A DNA stretch of 38,869 nt from an uncultured Prevotella sp. (GCA_947165435.1 CAMVAI010000026.1:1-38869); one strand, 5' to 3'. Positions 1-9,395 are shown, counted from the stretch's first letter. Notes: generated by a model from the sequence alone, not told the origin. Translations and numbers: made by a program.

Positions 1-261
1 CTCTACAGACTATCTATGATTTATGCTTACCCCCACTAAATTTCGCTTGAGCCCAATTGGTAGGTTGTTTCGTTGATTAATTTAGATTAATCGTATATGG
101 CTCATGGCTACGCGCATACTGTCTAACGCACTGGTCAATGACTCTCGTGGGGTATTTTAGTTGAACGTGAAGAATGCAAAGGTATGACAATAATCGTCAA
201 CGAAAGAAAAATAAAGGTGGAAAATAACCGTAGTCTCGATTATTATCTGTAATTTTGCGCC
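1..261. other. Gene-free left edge
   Basis: No open reading frame with coding character is visible on either strand, and no rRNA or tRNA was recognised. A TAnnTTTG box on the minus strand (177-184) could start a transcript running left out of the window, so part of 1-170 may be the leader of a gene outside or an unrecognised RNA. Confidence 0.4.
177..207 (-). promoter_or_regulatory. Possible minus-strand promoter
   Basis: Read on the minus strand, 184-177 is TACCTTTG, a full match to the Bacteroidota -7 box TAnnTTTG. The -33 position has only a weak match (TTTC or CTTT instead of TTTG). It would drive transcription leftwards, away from the DUF4294-type gene. Confidence 0.35.
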
Positions 262-900
262 ATGAAACGAACGGTATGGATGCTCTTGCTGCTCATGGCA
301 GCCCGGCTGTGCGCGGCACAGCATGGACAGCGGTCTGCGTCGCCCGCCCCACAGGGCGTGGACATGGATAGCCTGACCTTTGTGCCCACGGTGAAGGTGG
401 GCAAGGTGTTGGAAGGCGGCGACAGCATCTTGTATATGGAGATGAACAACGTATATGTGTTCCCGCCTGTCGAATTTAAGAGTGAGCGGCAGCGCGGGGC
501 TTTCATGCGACTGGTGAAGAACGTGAAGACGGTGCTGCCCATCGCCAAGGAGGCGCGCCAGATCATGATGGAGACGGCGGAGTACCTTGAGACGCTGCCC
601 TCCGACCAGGCCCGTCAGGAACACATGAAGCGTGTGGAGAAAAGCATTATGGCAGAGTATAAGCCGCGCATGAAGAAACTGTCGTACTCGCAGGGTAAGC
701 TGCTCATCAAGCTCATCTACCGCGAGAGCCATTCGTCGGGGTACGAGCTGATTCAGGCGTTTCTCGGACCGATGCGGGCGGGATTCTACCAGGCGTTTGC
801 CTGGGCCTTCGGTGCGTCGCTCAAGAAGGAGTACGACCCCGAAGGCGTTGACCGGCTGACGGAGCGCGTGGTGCTCATGGTCGAGGCCGGACAATTATAA
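262..900 (+). CDS. DUF4294-type exported protein
   Basis: A 212-residue protein with an N-terminal signal peptide (hydrophobic core about residues 5-17, probable cleavage near A18-A19/Q20). The middle carries the block I associate with DUF4294 proteins of Bacteroidota: a PPVEFKSERQR-like segment followed by a V-K-N-V-K-x-V-L-P-I-A-K-E-A run and a basic, alpha-helical C-terminal half ending in a YELIQAFLGPMRAGFYQ-like segment. The length is usual for the family. No enzymatic function is known to me. The ATG at 262 is chosen because it opens directly into the signal peptide. It stands alone on the plus strand, convergent with the CoA-transferase operon. The family name comes from recalled pattern, not a search. 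Confidence 0.75.
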   Translation: MKRTVWMLLLLMAARLCAAQHGQRSASPAPQGVDMDSLTFVPTVKVGKVLEGGDSILYMEMNNVYVFPPVEFKSERQRGAFMRLVKNVKTVLPIAKEARQIMMETAEYLETLPSDQARQEHMKRVEKSIMAEYKPRMKKLSYSQGKLLIKLIYRESHSSGYELIQAFLGPMRAGFYQAFAWAFGASLKKEYDPEGVDRLTERVVLMVEAGQL

Positions 901-952
901 AACCGCGAATTTCACTCATTTCACTAATTACTCGAATTACACTGATTATACA

Positions 953-1015
953 AATTTCACTCATTCCACGATTCATAGCTATACAGTATAAATAATTCGT
1001 GGAATGAGTGAAATT
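953..1015. terminator. Long hairpin between convergent genes
   Basis: Arms 953-973 and 994-1015 pair over about 21 bp with a single bulged base and a 20-nt loop. It sits in the 167-bp space between two convergent genes and could end transcription from both sides, although neither side has a strong T run. The whole spacer 905-1018 is made of variants of a short 'TTTCACTCATT' word and its complement, so this is also a repeat-type spacer. Confidence 0.5.
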
Positions 1016-1067
1016 CGTGCTCAAAAATGCACTTAGGGAACTTCAGCCCCTCATCAATTCCCTTCGC

Positions 1068-2570
1068 TTACTTGACGTACTCCGAGAAGTCGGTGAGTCG
1101 CATGTCGCCCTTGCGTGCCAATGTGTCGTGCATGGCGAAGGCGGCGGTAAGACAGTGGCGGGTGTGTCCGCCGGTGCCCAGCTTCAGGTAGTCCCACAGT
1201 AGCTGCTTGTAGTCGGGGTGGGCACAGTTTTCGATGATAGTCTCGGCACGCTGCATGGGGCTCTTGCCACGCAGGTCGGCAATGCCCTGTTCGGTGACGA
1301 TGATGTTCACGTCGTGCTCCGACGAGTCCTGGTGCGTGACGAAGGGCACCACGCTGGATATAAGCCCACCCTTGGCCACCGACGGGCAGGTGAAGATGCT
1401 GAGGTAGGCATTGCGGATGAAGTCGCCCGAGCCGCCGATGCCGTTCATCATCTTCGTGCCGCTGATGTGTGTGGAGTTGGCATTGCCGTAGATGTCCACC
1501 TCGATGGCAGTGTTGATGGCGATGACACCTAAGCGACGGATGATGGCGGGATGGTTCGAAATCTCGCTCTGGCGCAGCGTCAGGTGGTTGCGGAAATAGT
1601 CCATGTTGTCATATACCTGCATCAGGCAGTCGTTCGACACTGTCAGCGAGCATGCCGAGGCGTCCTTCACACGGCCGGTGAGCATCATCTCGATGACGGC
1701 ATTCTGAATCACCTCGGTATAGATGTTGAAGTCGGGCACGTGCTTGTCGGCACCCAGGGCACCGAGAATGGCATTGGCCGTAGAGCCCACACCGCTCTGC
1801 AGGGGCAGGAACTCCTTGGGGATGCGGCCCTTGTGCAGCTCATCTACCAGGAACTCGGCGGTCAGATAGCCTATCTTGTCGGTCACGGGGTCTGAGTCCT
1901 TGAAGGCACGGGCCTCGTCGGGGATGTTACACTCCACGACACCCACCACCTTCGCCTTCGGTATCGACACGTAGGGCACACCGATGCGGTCGCTCACGTT
2001 GAAGATGGGAATAGGCTTGCGGTAGGGTGGGTCGGCAGGCTCATAGACATCGTGGATGTACTTGGCATCGGGACTGTGGAAGGCGTTCAGCTCCAGAATC
2101 ACACGCTTGGCCAGACGGGCTGCCGTGGGCGATATGCCACCGGCGGCGGTCAGATAGACATGGTAGTCGTCGCCAGCCTCCTCGATGTCGCAGACCTCGA
2201 GGATGGCCCAATCTACCTCGCCGTAGAACCCGTAGCGCAGCTCCTGGGCCATGTGGCTCAGGTGCAGGTCGTTGTAGGGTATCTCGCCGGCATTCACGTG
2301 CTTGCGGAAGTCGGGGTTGGTGGTGTACGGTGCACGATACTTGATGGCCTGTGCGTTGGCCAGCACGCCGTCGGTCGATTGGCCCGTGGAGGCTCCGGTG
2401 AAGATGCCTACCTTGAACTCACGCCCTGCGGCATGCTCGGCCTCGGCCAGCACGGCCAGCTCCTTGGTGGTTGCCTTGGCCACACCGGCTGGTGTGAACC
2501 CGCTCATGGCGATGTTCTCGCCGTTCTTGATCATTGCTGCTGCTTCGGCAGCGGTAATACGCTTATACAT
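1068..2570 (-). CDS. Succinyl-CoA:acetate CoA-transferase
   Basis: A 500-residue member of the acetyl-CoA hydrolase/transferase family (Cat1/AarC type). It exchanges CoA between succinyl-CoA and acetate, or hydrolyses acetyl-CoA, in the cytoplasm. The N-terminal segment IAMSGFTPAGVAK is typical. The glycine-rich motif SGVGSTAN lies at about 259-266, the likely catalytic glutamate is E286 in YTEVIQ, and the second CoA-binding motif GIGGSGDF is at 377-384. The length is normal and no key block is missing. It starts 20 bp after the stop of an upstream PL11 lyase gene on the same strand with no visible terminator between, so it is probably cotranscribed. In succinate/acetate fermenters the enzyme would link the end of sugar fermentation to CoA recycling. 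Substrate preference (succinyl-CoA versus another acyl-CoA) cannot be read from the sequence. Confidence 0.9.
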   Translation of the reverse strand: MYKRITAAEAAAMIKNGENIAMSGFTPAGVAKATTKELAVLAEAEHAAGREFKVGIFTGASTGQSTDGVLANAQAIKYRAPYTTNPDFRKHVNAGEIPYNDLHLSHMAQELRYGFYGEVDWAILEVCDIEEAGDDYHVYLTAAGGISPTAARLAKRVILELNAFHSPDAKYIHDVYEPADPPYRKPIPIFNVSDRIGVPYVSIPKAKVVGVVECNIPDEARAFKDSDPVTDKIGYLTAEFLVDELHKGRIPKEFLPLQSGVGSTANAILGALGADKHVPDFNIYTEVIQNAVIEMMLTGRVKDASACSLTVSNDCLMQVYDNMDYFRNHLTLRQSEISNHPAIIRRLGVIAINTAIEVDIYGNANSTHISGTKMMNGIGGSGDFIRNAYLSIFTCPSVAKGGLISSVVPFVTHQDSSEHDVNIIVTEQGIADLRGKSPMQRAETIIENCAHPDYKQLLWDYLKLGTGGHTRHCLTAAFAMHDTLARKGDMRLTDFSEYVK

Positions 2571-2590
2571 GTTTTATTGAGTTGTTCAAC

Positions 2591-4744
2591 TTATTTAATG
2601 ACTAACTTTTTGCCGTTACGAATGTAAACACCCTTCTTGGTTGGGTTCACCACAACCGTACCGTCTAAACTGTAAGTCTTTCCAGTATGTTGAGTGTCGT
2701 TTGTCTTAATGTTGGTGATGCCTGTCGGTGTAGGTTCTACGCCTTTAAACGATGCTATGTAGTCGGGCAGGTAGTAGCCCAGGTGTGGCGGCTGGTTGTA
2801 GGCCACGTTCTGCCAGGCTATGCCCATGCGATAGACGTGGTCGTGCATGAGGGTAGGCACGCGGTAGTCGGTTGCTGTCGTCGACGAATAGATAACCAGT
2901 GACATGCCGTTAGCCTCACTCCAATAGACTACTTCCTCGCGCCAGTCACCAAAGAGGTCTGCCTGCAGGCAAGGTGTTGCTTTAGTGCCGTTGGTTGACT
3001 GAGGGGCACCTGTTGACTTGCCACTACAGAGGCTGAGGGACTTGATAGTTCCTTCATTCCATTTGGTGATGCCAGTGCCGTCTAACAGTTCCTCGTATTC
3101 GTCACCGTCCCAGAAGATACGGAAATTCATACCGGGATTGGTGTCTGCAAATGCCAGACCATTAATCTTGTAGGAACTGGTCTGTGTGGCGTATGTAAAT
3201 TCGCAGCCACGGTATCTGGAGTCGAAGTCTGCGGCAAGCCCACGACCGGTATCGCGGTCTCTCTGTCCATTTAAGATGACTTCACCTGTCTTGGCATCGT
3301 GAATGTCAAAGCCATAACCTATGCCATTGTTTTTGTCTTGATATGCTTCTTCATGTACATCCATGATTTCATAACCGGGACGGTCGGGGTCAAGGTCTGC
3401 CAGATGGATGGCATCTCCGTGACCGAAGCCTACTGCATAGAGCAGTTGTCCGTCGTTGTCGATGCCTGCAGAACCATAAAACACCTCGTCGCAGCCGTCA
3501 CCATCGGCATCAGCCACACTCAGGTTGTGGTTGCCGTTGCCCCAAGCCGTAAAGCTGTAGGGAGTGTTGCCGGTATTCTTGCTGTAAGTCTTGGTGGTCT
3601 TCTTCCAGTTGGCATCATAGTGGTCAACCTGCGTCTTGGACATCGAGGCATGCAGCCACTTATGCTTCAGCTCCTTGCCAGTCCAATCGACAGCCCAGAA
3701 ATACGATTTGGTGTAATATCCGCGGCACATCACTGCACTTGGATTCTTGTCTGCTCCGTCCAGATAGGCCACGCAGGCCAAGAAACGGTCTGCACGGTTG
3801 CCGTAGGCATCGTTCCAAAAGTTCTTCTCCGGGTAAGCGCTCGTCTTGTTAAATTCGCCGGCACGGTTCGGGTTGTAGAAGATGGTATGCATGGCTGCTC
3901 CCGTCTCGCCGTTGAATACGGTCAGATATTCCGGACCTTCCAGCACATGGCCCAAGCCTTTTTCTACCGTACCAGTATTGCGGTAGTCCTTCGAATTGTC
4001 AGCATTCTTGATTTCATCCACGGTAGCTGCTGCGGTGACGTAGTTGCCTGCACCGTCCATGCTGCCTGGGGCGGTCTTGCATATCATCTCGGCCTTACCG
4101 TCCTTGTCGAAGTCGTACACCAGGAATTGTGTATAGTGAGCACCGGCACGGATGTTGTTTCCCAGATTGATGCGCCAGAGCTTGGTGCCATTCATTTTAT
4201 AGCAGTCGATGATGACCGGGTTTGTATTACCGGTATTCGAGTTGTCTTTCGAATTTTCCGGGTCCCATTTCAGGATAATCTCATACTCTCCATCGCCATC
4301 AACATCGCCTACGGAACAGTCGTTGGGGTAGTAAGCTTTCCCATTCAATTTTTCAGGCTGCTCAATGGGAATCCGGAAGAAAGGCTGTTGCCACGGCTTT
4401 ACCTTGTCAGATGTGCTTACGACCGTTCCATCTTGATAGGTGACAATCTGAAATTCATCGGTTGCCGCTCCGGAAACTTTCTGGAAGGTTGCTCCATTAA
4501 TGTCTTTGACGATAGACTCCCCGTTTTTCAGTATCTCAAAAGTGGTGTTTTTGTCTTCTGTTCCCAGCAAGCGCCAGCTGGCAATTACCTTACCCTTTGT
4601 CGATGACGGAATGACCACAAGGCCGCGATTCAGCTTTTCCATCTGTCTGGGCTTGGTGTCTGTCGGCTTTTGTGCAAAGGTAGCAGATGCTGTCATCAGA
4701 CAGCATGCTGCTACAAGAGCTATATTCTTATTTCCTATGCTCAT
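2591..4744 (-). CDS. Rhamnogalacturonan lyase, family PL11
   Basis: A 717-residue exported enzyme that should cleave the rhamnose-galacturonate backbone of rhamnogalacturonan-I by beta-elimination. A signal peptide covers about residues 1-24 (cleavage TFA/Q). Residues 34-62 hold the PL11 opening RQMEKLNRGLVV...SWRLLGT. Calcium-type DxDxDG loops of the beta-propeller occur at 147-155 (DVDGDGEYE), 211-219 (DFDKDGKAE) and again near DADGDGCDE. The family hallmark DLFGDWREEV and a C-terminal YNQPPHLGYYLPDY block complete the fold. After the catalytic part comes a linker and a short tail ending KKGVYIRNGKKLVIK, shared with other exported proteins here. It lies 11 bp downstream of the larger lyase fusion gene and 20 bp before the CoA-transferase, in one probable operon. 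It is closer to the lyase at 30836-32836 than to its direct neighbour. Extracellular or surface location is inferred from the signal peptide and tail. Confidence 0.93.
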   Translation of the reverse strand: MSIGNKNIALVAACCLMTASATFAQKPTDTKPRQMEKLNRGLVVIPSSTKGKVIASWRLLGTEDKNTTFEILKNGESIVKDINGATFQKVSGAATDEFQIVTYQDGTVVSTSDKVKPWQQPFFRIPIEQPEKLNGKAYYPNDCSVGDVDGDGEYEIILKWDPENSKDNSNTGNTNPVIIDCYKMNGTKLWRINLGNNIRAGAHYTQFLVYDFDKDGKAEMICKTAPGSMDGAGNYVTAAATVDEIKNADNSKDYRNTGTVEKGLGHVLEGPEYLTVFNGETGAAMHTIFYNPNRAGEFNKTSAYPEKNFWNDAYGNRADRFLACVAYLDGADKNPSAVMCRGYYTKSYFWAVDWTGKELKHKWLHASMSKTQVDHYDANWKKTTKTYSKNTGNTPYSFTAWGNGNHNLSVADADGDGCDEVFYGSAGIDNDGQLLYAVGFGHGDAIHLADLDPDRPGYEIMDVHEEAYQDKNNGIGYGFDIHDAKTGEVILNGQRDRDTGRGLAADFDSRYRGCEFTYATQTSSYKINGLAFADTNPGMNFRIFWDGDEYEELLDGTGITKWNEGTIKSLSLCSGKSTGAPQSTNGTKATPCLQADLFGDWREEVVYWSEANGMSLVIYSSTTATDYRVPTLMHDHVYRMGIAWQNVAYNQPPHLGYYLPDYIASFKGVEPTPTGITNIKTNDTQHTGKTYSLDGTVVVNPTKKGVYIRNGKKLVIK

Positions 4745-4755
4745 GTTTCTCCTTG

Positions 4756-7700
4756 TTATTTAATAATCATCTTCTTGCCGTTCTTAATGTAGAGCCCCTT
4801 CTTGGTGGGGTTCTCAACCTTGACACCGTCTATGGTGTAGTATTCGCCCTCGCTTACCTGGTCAGAACTGATGTTCTTGATACCGGTAGGATCGGCAACG
4901 ACACGTAGAATACCCGTGGTCTTCATGAGGTCGGAAGTGTCCCATTTCATGCCGGCAGGCAGTGGTGCCAGGTTGATAGCGGTAGGTGTTCCTTCCAGCG
5001 AGCCGCATGTCCACATGATGAATTCGTCTCCGATAGCAGGCTCATACTCGCTGCCCATTCCTATGTTAATCTCGCCGTTCAACTCTAATTTTCCGTTTAC
5101 TACGATGAACGAGCGGCCGTTGTTATTGGTCAGCACTTTATAGACATTGAGGTTGAGCTTGGTGTCCGGATAGAAATACATGAATCCGGTAGATGTGATG
5201 GCTCCGTAGTGACGGGTCTTGGAAACATCACCCGGTTCAACGGTTCCACCCTCAAAGACCCTGACATTACCTACAGTACCGACACCCATCAGGCGGCCAT
5301 CGTTCTGCACGTTGGCTGTTGCCGATCCGAAGAAGGATGATTTTACTTTGGTGTTGTTCAGGATGATGTCGCCGTTCTTGAAGAAGTATTCGTTGGCATC
5401 GGTAGCACCGGTAAAGGTCCACGAACCGGTTCCTTCCTTAGTGACATTTACTTTTCCGCTGAAGGAGCCGCCGAACTTCATGTCTCTGTTATCGCTACCC
5501 ACGTATAGGTTTGTCGTGGTGTTAGCTGGCATGGCCAATATGCCGGAACCTGCTAAGCTTCCTACCTTCAGCGTGTTCTGCTTGCAAGAGAAAGTGGTCC
5601 CGCTGGCAATGTTCAATATAGCATTAGGAAGTCCATAGTTGTTCTGCCAGGTGAATTCGTATGAGTCGCCACTGTGGTTAGCTATCAGCTCACCTTTAAA
5701 GTTGCTCCAGTTTCCGTATAGAATGTTTCGCACATAGGTTGCATAGACTGTCAGTGTGCCACTGCCGGTAAGTGTTCCTCGGTAGTTGCAACGTCCGTCC
5801 AAATACAGTTTTCCGTTTGCTCCTTCAGAGACGATATAGTTGATTCTGTTTTCCGAATAGGTGTAGGAGTTGTTGGGATCTACCACCACCGTGTTTTCTC
5901 CGTTGAAGACAATGTTGTCGGCTCCGTTGATGACATCACTCTTCTCTTGCAGATTCACCGTTCCGTTATCTACATAGAGCGTGCCAATCTTGTTGTCGGT
6001 AATCAGGTTCAGCGTACCGCTTCCGGTCTTTGTCAGAACGCCGTGAACGGTGGCATCCCTGCGTGTAATGGAACTGTTCATGCTCAGCGTGTTCTTGCCA
6101 ACGTCTATCGTTCCACCATTCTCATGAAGTATGAAGGGATGGCCGACCGTGGCATTCGAGGATATGGCAAGTGTTCCGCCATCAAAATGGATGCTGTTGC
6201 TGAGTGCTCCTAAGGAGCCGAATTCCGTTCCTTCGGTGTTGGCCAATGTTGCAGCTGTCAGTTTTCCGGACTTCAGGTAAACACCGCCTGTCATCGAGTT
6301 GATGTTGTTGATGATGACGTTGCCTTCGCCTTGTACGGTGACTTTTGCGTCGTTGATGATTTTACCGTCGCCACCGATGGTGATGTCCTTAGTCTCGTTG
6401 GCGAAGATGATTTCGGCGGGTGCAATTTCTCCGCTGATGGTGACGTTCGTCTGAGTGGCTTTGTCGTCGAAAGTGACCTTGTCACCAGTGACAAAAACAG
6501 TACTATTGCTGCTGGCTGTCTTGAAATTCTCGGTGTCGGCAAAGTCCCATATACCATTTGTGCCACCGTCCCATGTCACGTCAGTGGCATCGCGAAGGGG
6601 ATCGATGTTCAGGTAAAGTTTACCGTTTTCAAAACTGACAGACTTTTTGAGAGTGGTGAGTCCTTCCACAACGATGTCTTCTATATTGCCTGTTAACTCG
6701 CCGATAGAAGCAATTTCGTATTTGCCAGCGGGTGCTGTGGTGCCGTTGAACTCAATGACCGGTGTACTATATTCCGGACCGTACTGCCAGTCTTTCTTCT
6801 CGATGGTCAGCTTGGTGACGGTCAGCTTGTCGGTCGTGCCGTCGGTATTCACGTCGATGACGATGCGCGAACCGAAGCCCAGTGCCAGGGTGGTGGTGGT
6901 CAGCGTGCCGGCATTGTCCTTTCCGCCGGGATAGATGGTAGCGTTGTAGTCGGCCTTGATGCCGCCGTTGAACGTGCCGCCGTTAGAGATAAGGTTGGTA
7001 TGGCGGTTCAGCCACACGGGGCTTGCCTGCATGGTGCCGTCGAACTGCAGCGTGCCGGCCCATACGTCGGTATTGCCGGTATAGGTCTCGGTGACCTTCG
7101 GCAGCACCAGTGTGCCGTCGCCCTGCTTCACCAGACGCATGCTGCCTGTGAAGGCGCCGCCGGTCAGCGTGTGGGTGTAGTAGCTGTAGTTGATGGGGGC
7201 GTTCTTGCCGCTGGTGCCGTCAACATCAGTACCCTGTACCCATGAGGGTGCATTGTCGAAGAAGATGTAGGGCGAAGCGCCGTCGCTGACGCTCACGGTC
7301 ATGTCGCCCGTCTCAGCCATGAGTACCTGCTTGTCGTTCTGCGCCGAGCTGATGCTGCCACCATTGGCCACCTCAGTGCGGTTGGTCATAGTCAGTGCCG
7401 GGGGAGCCATCGTGATGCCTTCCAGTTCGCCGAGGAAGTAGCTGGTGTGGGGTGGCTGGTTGTAGCCGCACATCTGCCACACCATGGCGTTGCGGTACTG
7501 CATGTCGTGCCACAGCGTGTAGTTGCGCCACTCGGTGGGAATAGTGGTGGTATAGATGCGTATCTTGTTGTCGGCGGTGCGCATGATGACTTCCTCGCGC
7601 CAGTCGCCCAGTACGTCGCCCAAGTAGCTGGGGGTTCCCTTGGTGTCGTTGTTGGTCATTGAACCGCTAAGGGTTTCTATTCTTCCTTTGCCATATTTAT

Positions 7701-9240
7701 AAATACCGCCGGATGTGTTCTTGCCGTTAATATAGTTGAAGCCCTCCTCGCAGAGGTCGCCGTCCCAATAGATGCGCATGTTGTCGGGGATGTTGCCCTT
7801 GGTCATGCCATCTACATAGTCGCCGGTGACGCAGCTGATGGGGTTGTCATAGCCCGAGAAGGCCATCGCTCCGGGGTAGTCGTTCGAGAAGTTGCCGGCT
7901 ATGCAGCGACCATCGTCACGACCAGATGTGTATTTGTGGTAGAGCTTGGCCGTGGTGCCGTCGCGGTAGTCGTTGCCCCAGTAGGGAGCGTCTTCCAAAC
8001 AGGCGAAGATTTCCTGTCCGTGCTTGTAGGGGTTGAAGTCGCCGTGGTGCTGGGCATCGCCGTGGCCGAAGCCAGTAGTCGAGAGCCCCTTGCCGTTGTC
8101 GTCGATGACCATCGAACCCCAGCATATCTCGTCGCGACCGTCCCAGTCAACGTCGGCAATGCCGTAGTTATGATAGCCGTTGCCGTACCAGGGCGAGCTG
8201 GGGTCGTTGCATGTCCAGCGCCAGCGCTCTGTCAGTTTGTGGGTCTGCGGGTTCACGTCGAGTGCCACGAACTTGTGGCGCGTGTAGATGCCTCGTCCGA
8301 GGAAGATGCTCGGCTTGCGCCCGTCTAAATAGGGGGCACCGAAAAAGTGCTTCGACGAGCGGTGACCATAGCCGTCGCCCCAGGCCTTCTCAAGGTCTGT
8401 CTCGCCCGGCTCCAGTCGCTTCAGCGGGTATTCCATCACCTCGTAAGGCTCGCCAGTCTCACCGTTCATATACACTAAGTACTCATTGCCTTGGAAAATA
8501 AACCATTGACCGCTGCTGTTGGAATTAAGATAGTTTTTCGAGGCATCGCCAATAGTGCGAACCTCTCCGTTGGCCATGTGTATCTTCGTTCCGTCCGAGG
8601 CACGCATGACGGCTTCAGCTTTGCCGTCTCCATCCCAGTCGTAGGCCACGATGTTCTGTTCATTGTTTTGGAAGTCGGCCATGTTCGGACCCAATTCTAC
8701 CCACCAGAGTTTCTTGCCGTTTAGCTTGAACACTTCCATGATGAAATATTCACCGTTATAACCAGCTTTCTGGTAGCTGGTACCGGCCCAGCTGGCATTG
8801 TCGAACTTCATCAATATCTCTAGCTCGCCGTCGCCGTCAACATCAGCCATGCAGGCATCGTTGGGCACATATGTCGAGGTCAGCGAGCCGTGGTCGGGAG
8901 TAATCTCCAGATAGCTGTTCTCCCAAACGGCAGCCTCCTTGCTGGCGGCCTGCTCCACGCCGCGTACCACGGCCTTGACGGTGTATTTGCTGGCCGTCGT
9001 GCCGGCAGCGTCGCTGTAGTTCGACACGCTCAGGTTGCTGGCAATCTTCGTGCCGTCACGATAGAGGTTGTAGGTTACGTCGTAGTATTCCTCGCCCATG
9101 ATACGCCACGAGCAGAATACACCATTGGCAGTCTTTACGGCCACCAGTCCTCGGTCCAGCCTGTCGGTGGCACGCTGGGCAAAGGCCGTCGCCACTGATG
9201 CTAACGTCAGCATGGCGAGCAAGATTGTTTTCTTCATCAT
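4756..9240 (-). CDS. PL11 lyase fused to autotransporter-type beta-strand repeats
   Basis: A 1494-residue exported protein. A signal peptide covers residues 1-21 (TAFA/Q). Residues 22 to about 607 are a complete PL11 rhamnogalacturonan lyase with calcium loops DVDGDGELE (133-141) and DWDGDGKAE (201-209), the hallmark VLGDWREEV near 543-551 and a YNQPPHTSYFLGE end. About residues 620-1450 are a repetitive beta-rich region resembling autotransporter-associated beta strands: G-D-G-T-L-V-L...YTGNTDVWAGTLQF (705-733), a VTWDGGTNGIWDF segment (about 888-900), and several G-[ST]-G-[ST]-[LW] units. It ends in the KKGLYIKNGKKMIIK tail, with no autotransporter beta-barrel. Typical PL11 proteins are about 600-750 residues, so this is roughly double. 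It heads the operon with the second lyase and the CoA-transferase, behind a consensus promoter at 9284-9315. The added region may anchor the enzyme or bind polysaccharide; that is inference. Confidence 0.9.
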   Translation of the reverse strand: MMKKTILLAMLTLASVATAFAQRATDRLDRGLVAVKTANGVFCSWRIMGEEYYDVTYNLYRDGTKIASNLSVSNYSDAAGTTASKYTVKAVVRGVEQAASKEAAVWENSYLEITPDHGSLTSTYVPNDACMADVDGDGELEILMKFDNASWAGTSYQKAGYNGEYFIMEVFKLNGKKLWWVELGPNMADFQNNEQNIVAYDWDGDGKAEAVMRASDGTKIHMANGEVRTIGDASKNYLNSNSSGQWFIFQGNEYLVYMNGETGEPYEVMEYPLKRLEPGETDLEKAWGDGYGHRSSKHFFGAPYLDGRKPSIFLGRGIYTRHKFVALDVNPQTHKLTERWRWTCNDPSSPWYGNGYHNYGIADVDWDGRDEICWGSMVIDDNGKGLSTTGFGHGDAQHHGDFNPYKHGQEIFACLEDAPYWGNDYRDGTTAKLYHKYTSGRDDGRCIAGNFSNDYPGAMAFSGYDNPISCVTGDYVDGMTKGNIPDNMRIYWDGDLCEEGFNYINGKNTSGGIYKYGKGRIETLSGSMTNNDTKGTPSYLGDVLGDWREEVIMRTADNKIRIYTTTIPTEWRNYTLWHDMQYRNAMVWQMCGYNQPPHTSYFLGELEGITMAPPALTMTNRTEVANGGSISSAQNDKQVLMAETGDMTVSVSDGASPYIFFDNAPSWVQGTDVDGTSGKNAPINYSYYTHTLTGGAFTGSMRLVKQGDGTLVLPKVTETYTGNTDVWAGTLQFDGTMQASPVWLNRHTNLISNGGTFNGGIKADYNATIYPGGKDNAGTLTTTTLALGFGSRIVIDVNTDGTTDKLTVTKLTIEKKDWQYGPEYSTPVIEFNGTTAPAGKYEIASIGELTGNIEDIVVEGLTTLKKSVSFENGKLYLNIDPLRDATDVTWDGGTNGIWDFADTENFKTASSNSTVFVTGDKVTFDDKATQTNVTISGEIAPAEIIFANETKDITIGGDGKIINDAKVTVQGEGNVIINNINSMTGGVYLKSGKLTAATLANTEGTEFGSLGALSNSIHFDGGTLAISSNATVGHPFILHENGGTIDVGKNTLSMNSSITRRDATVHGVLTKTGSGTLNLITDNKIGTLYVDNGTVNLQEKSDVINGADNIVFNGENTVVVDPNNSYTYSENRINYIVSEGANGKLYLDGRCNYRGTLTGSGTLTVYATYVRNILYGNWSNFKGELIANHSGDSYEFTWQNNYGLPNAILNIASGTTFSCKQNTLKVGSLAGSGILAMPANTTTNLYVGSDNRDMKFGGSFSGKVNVTKEGTGSWTFTGATDANEYFFKNGDIILNNTKVKSSFFGSATANVQNDGRLMGVGTVGNVRVFEGGTVEPGDVSKTRHYGAITSTGFMYFYPDTKLNLNVYKVLTNNNGRSFIVVNGKLELNGEINIGMGSEYEPAIGDEFIMWTCGSLEGTPTAINLAPLPAGMKWDTSDLMKTTGILRVVADPTGIKNISSDQVSEGEYYTIDGVKVENPTKKGLYIKNGKKMIIK

Positions 9241-9283
9241 ATCTTTTCAATTAGTAGTTTGGTGTCATTACACAATACGCGTG

Positions 9284-9315
9284 CAAAGTTACTAACTATT
9301 TCTGAAACAGCCAAA
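9284..9315 (-). promoter_or_regulatory. Promoter of lyase/CoA-transferase operon
   Basis: On the minus strand a TTTG (9315-9312), a 20-bp spacer and TAACTTTG (9291-9284) match the Bacteroidota consensus. The start codon is 44 bp downstream, leaving a leader of about 35-40 nt. Confidence 0.8.
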
Positions 9316-9331
9316 ATAATTCACGAAAAAT

Positions 9332-9355
9332 CCCCGCACCATGTCAGATGCGGGG
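9332..9355 (-). terminator. Terminator behind the tail relic
   Basis: Arms 9332-9338 and 9349-9355 (CCCCGCA/TGCGGGG) are followed on the minus strand by a T-rich run at 9326-9331. It directly abuts the -33 box of the next promoter (9312-9315). Confidence 0.6.
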
Positions 9356-9383
9356 AATGCCTGCGGAGGATTCTGTATAGGGT
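9356..9383. repeat. 28-bp direct repeat, copy 1
   Basis: These 28 bases are identical to 10405-10432. In copy 2 they form the right arm of a perfect terminator hairpin; here the matching left arm is missing and a different hairpin (9332-9355) stands in front. This looks like a recombination scar. Confidence 0.8.
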
Positions 9384-9395
9384 AGGGGGAATGTT

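Noticed and set aside
3299..4606. 435-codon open frame on the plus strand
   Set aside because: Antisense to the PL11 lyase gene with clear domains; no signal or motif of its own.
4756..9240. Classical type V autotransporter
   Set aside because: The passenger-like repeats are present but there is no C-terminal beta-barrel; the protein ends in the short Bacteroidota tail.
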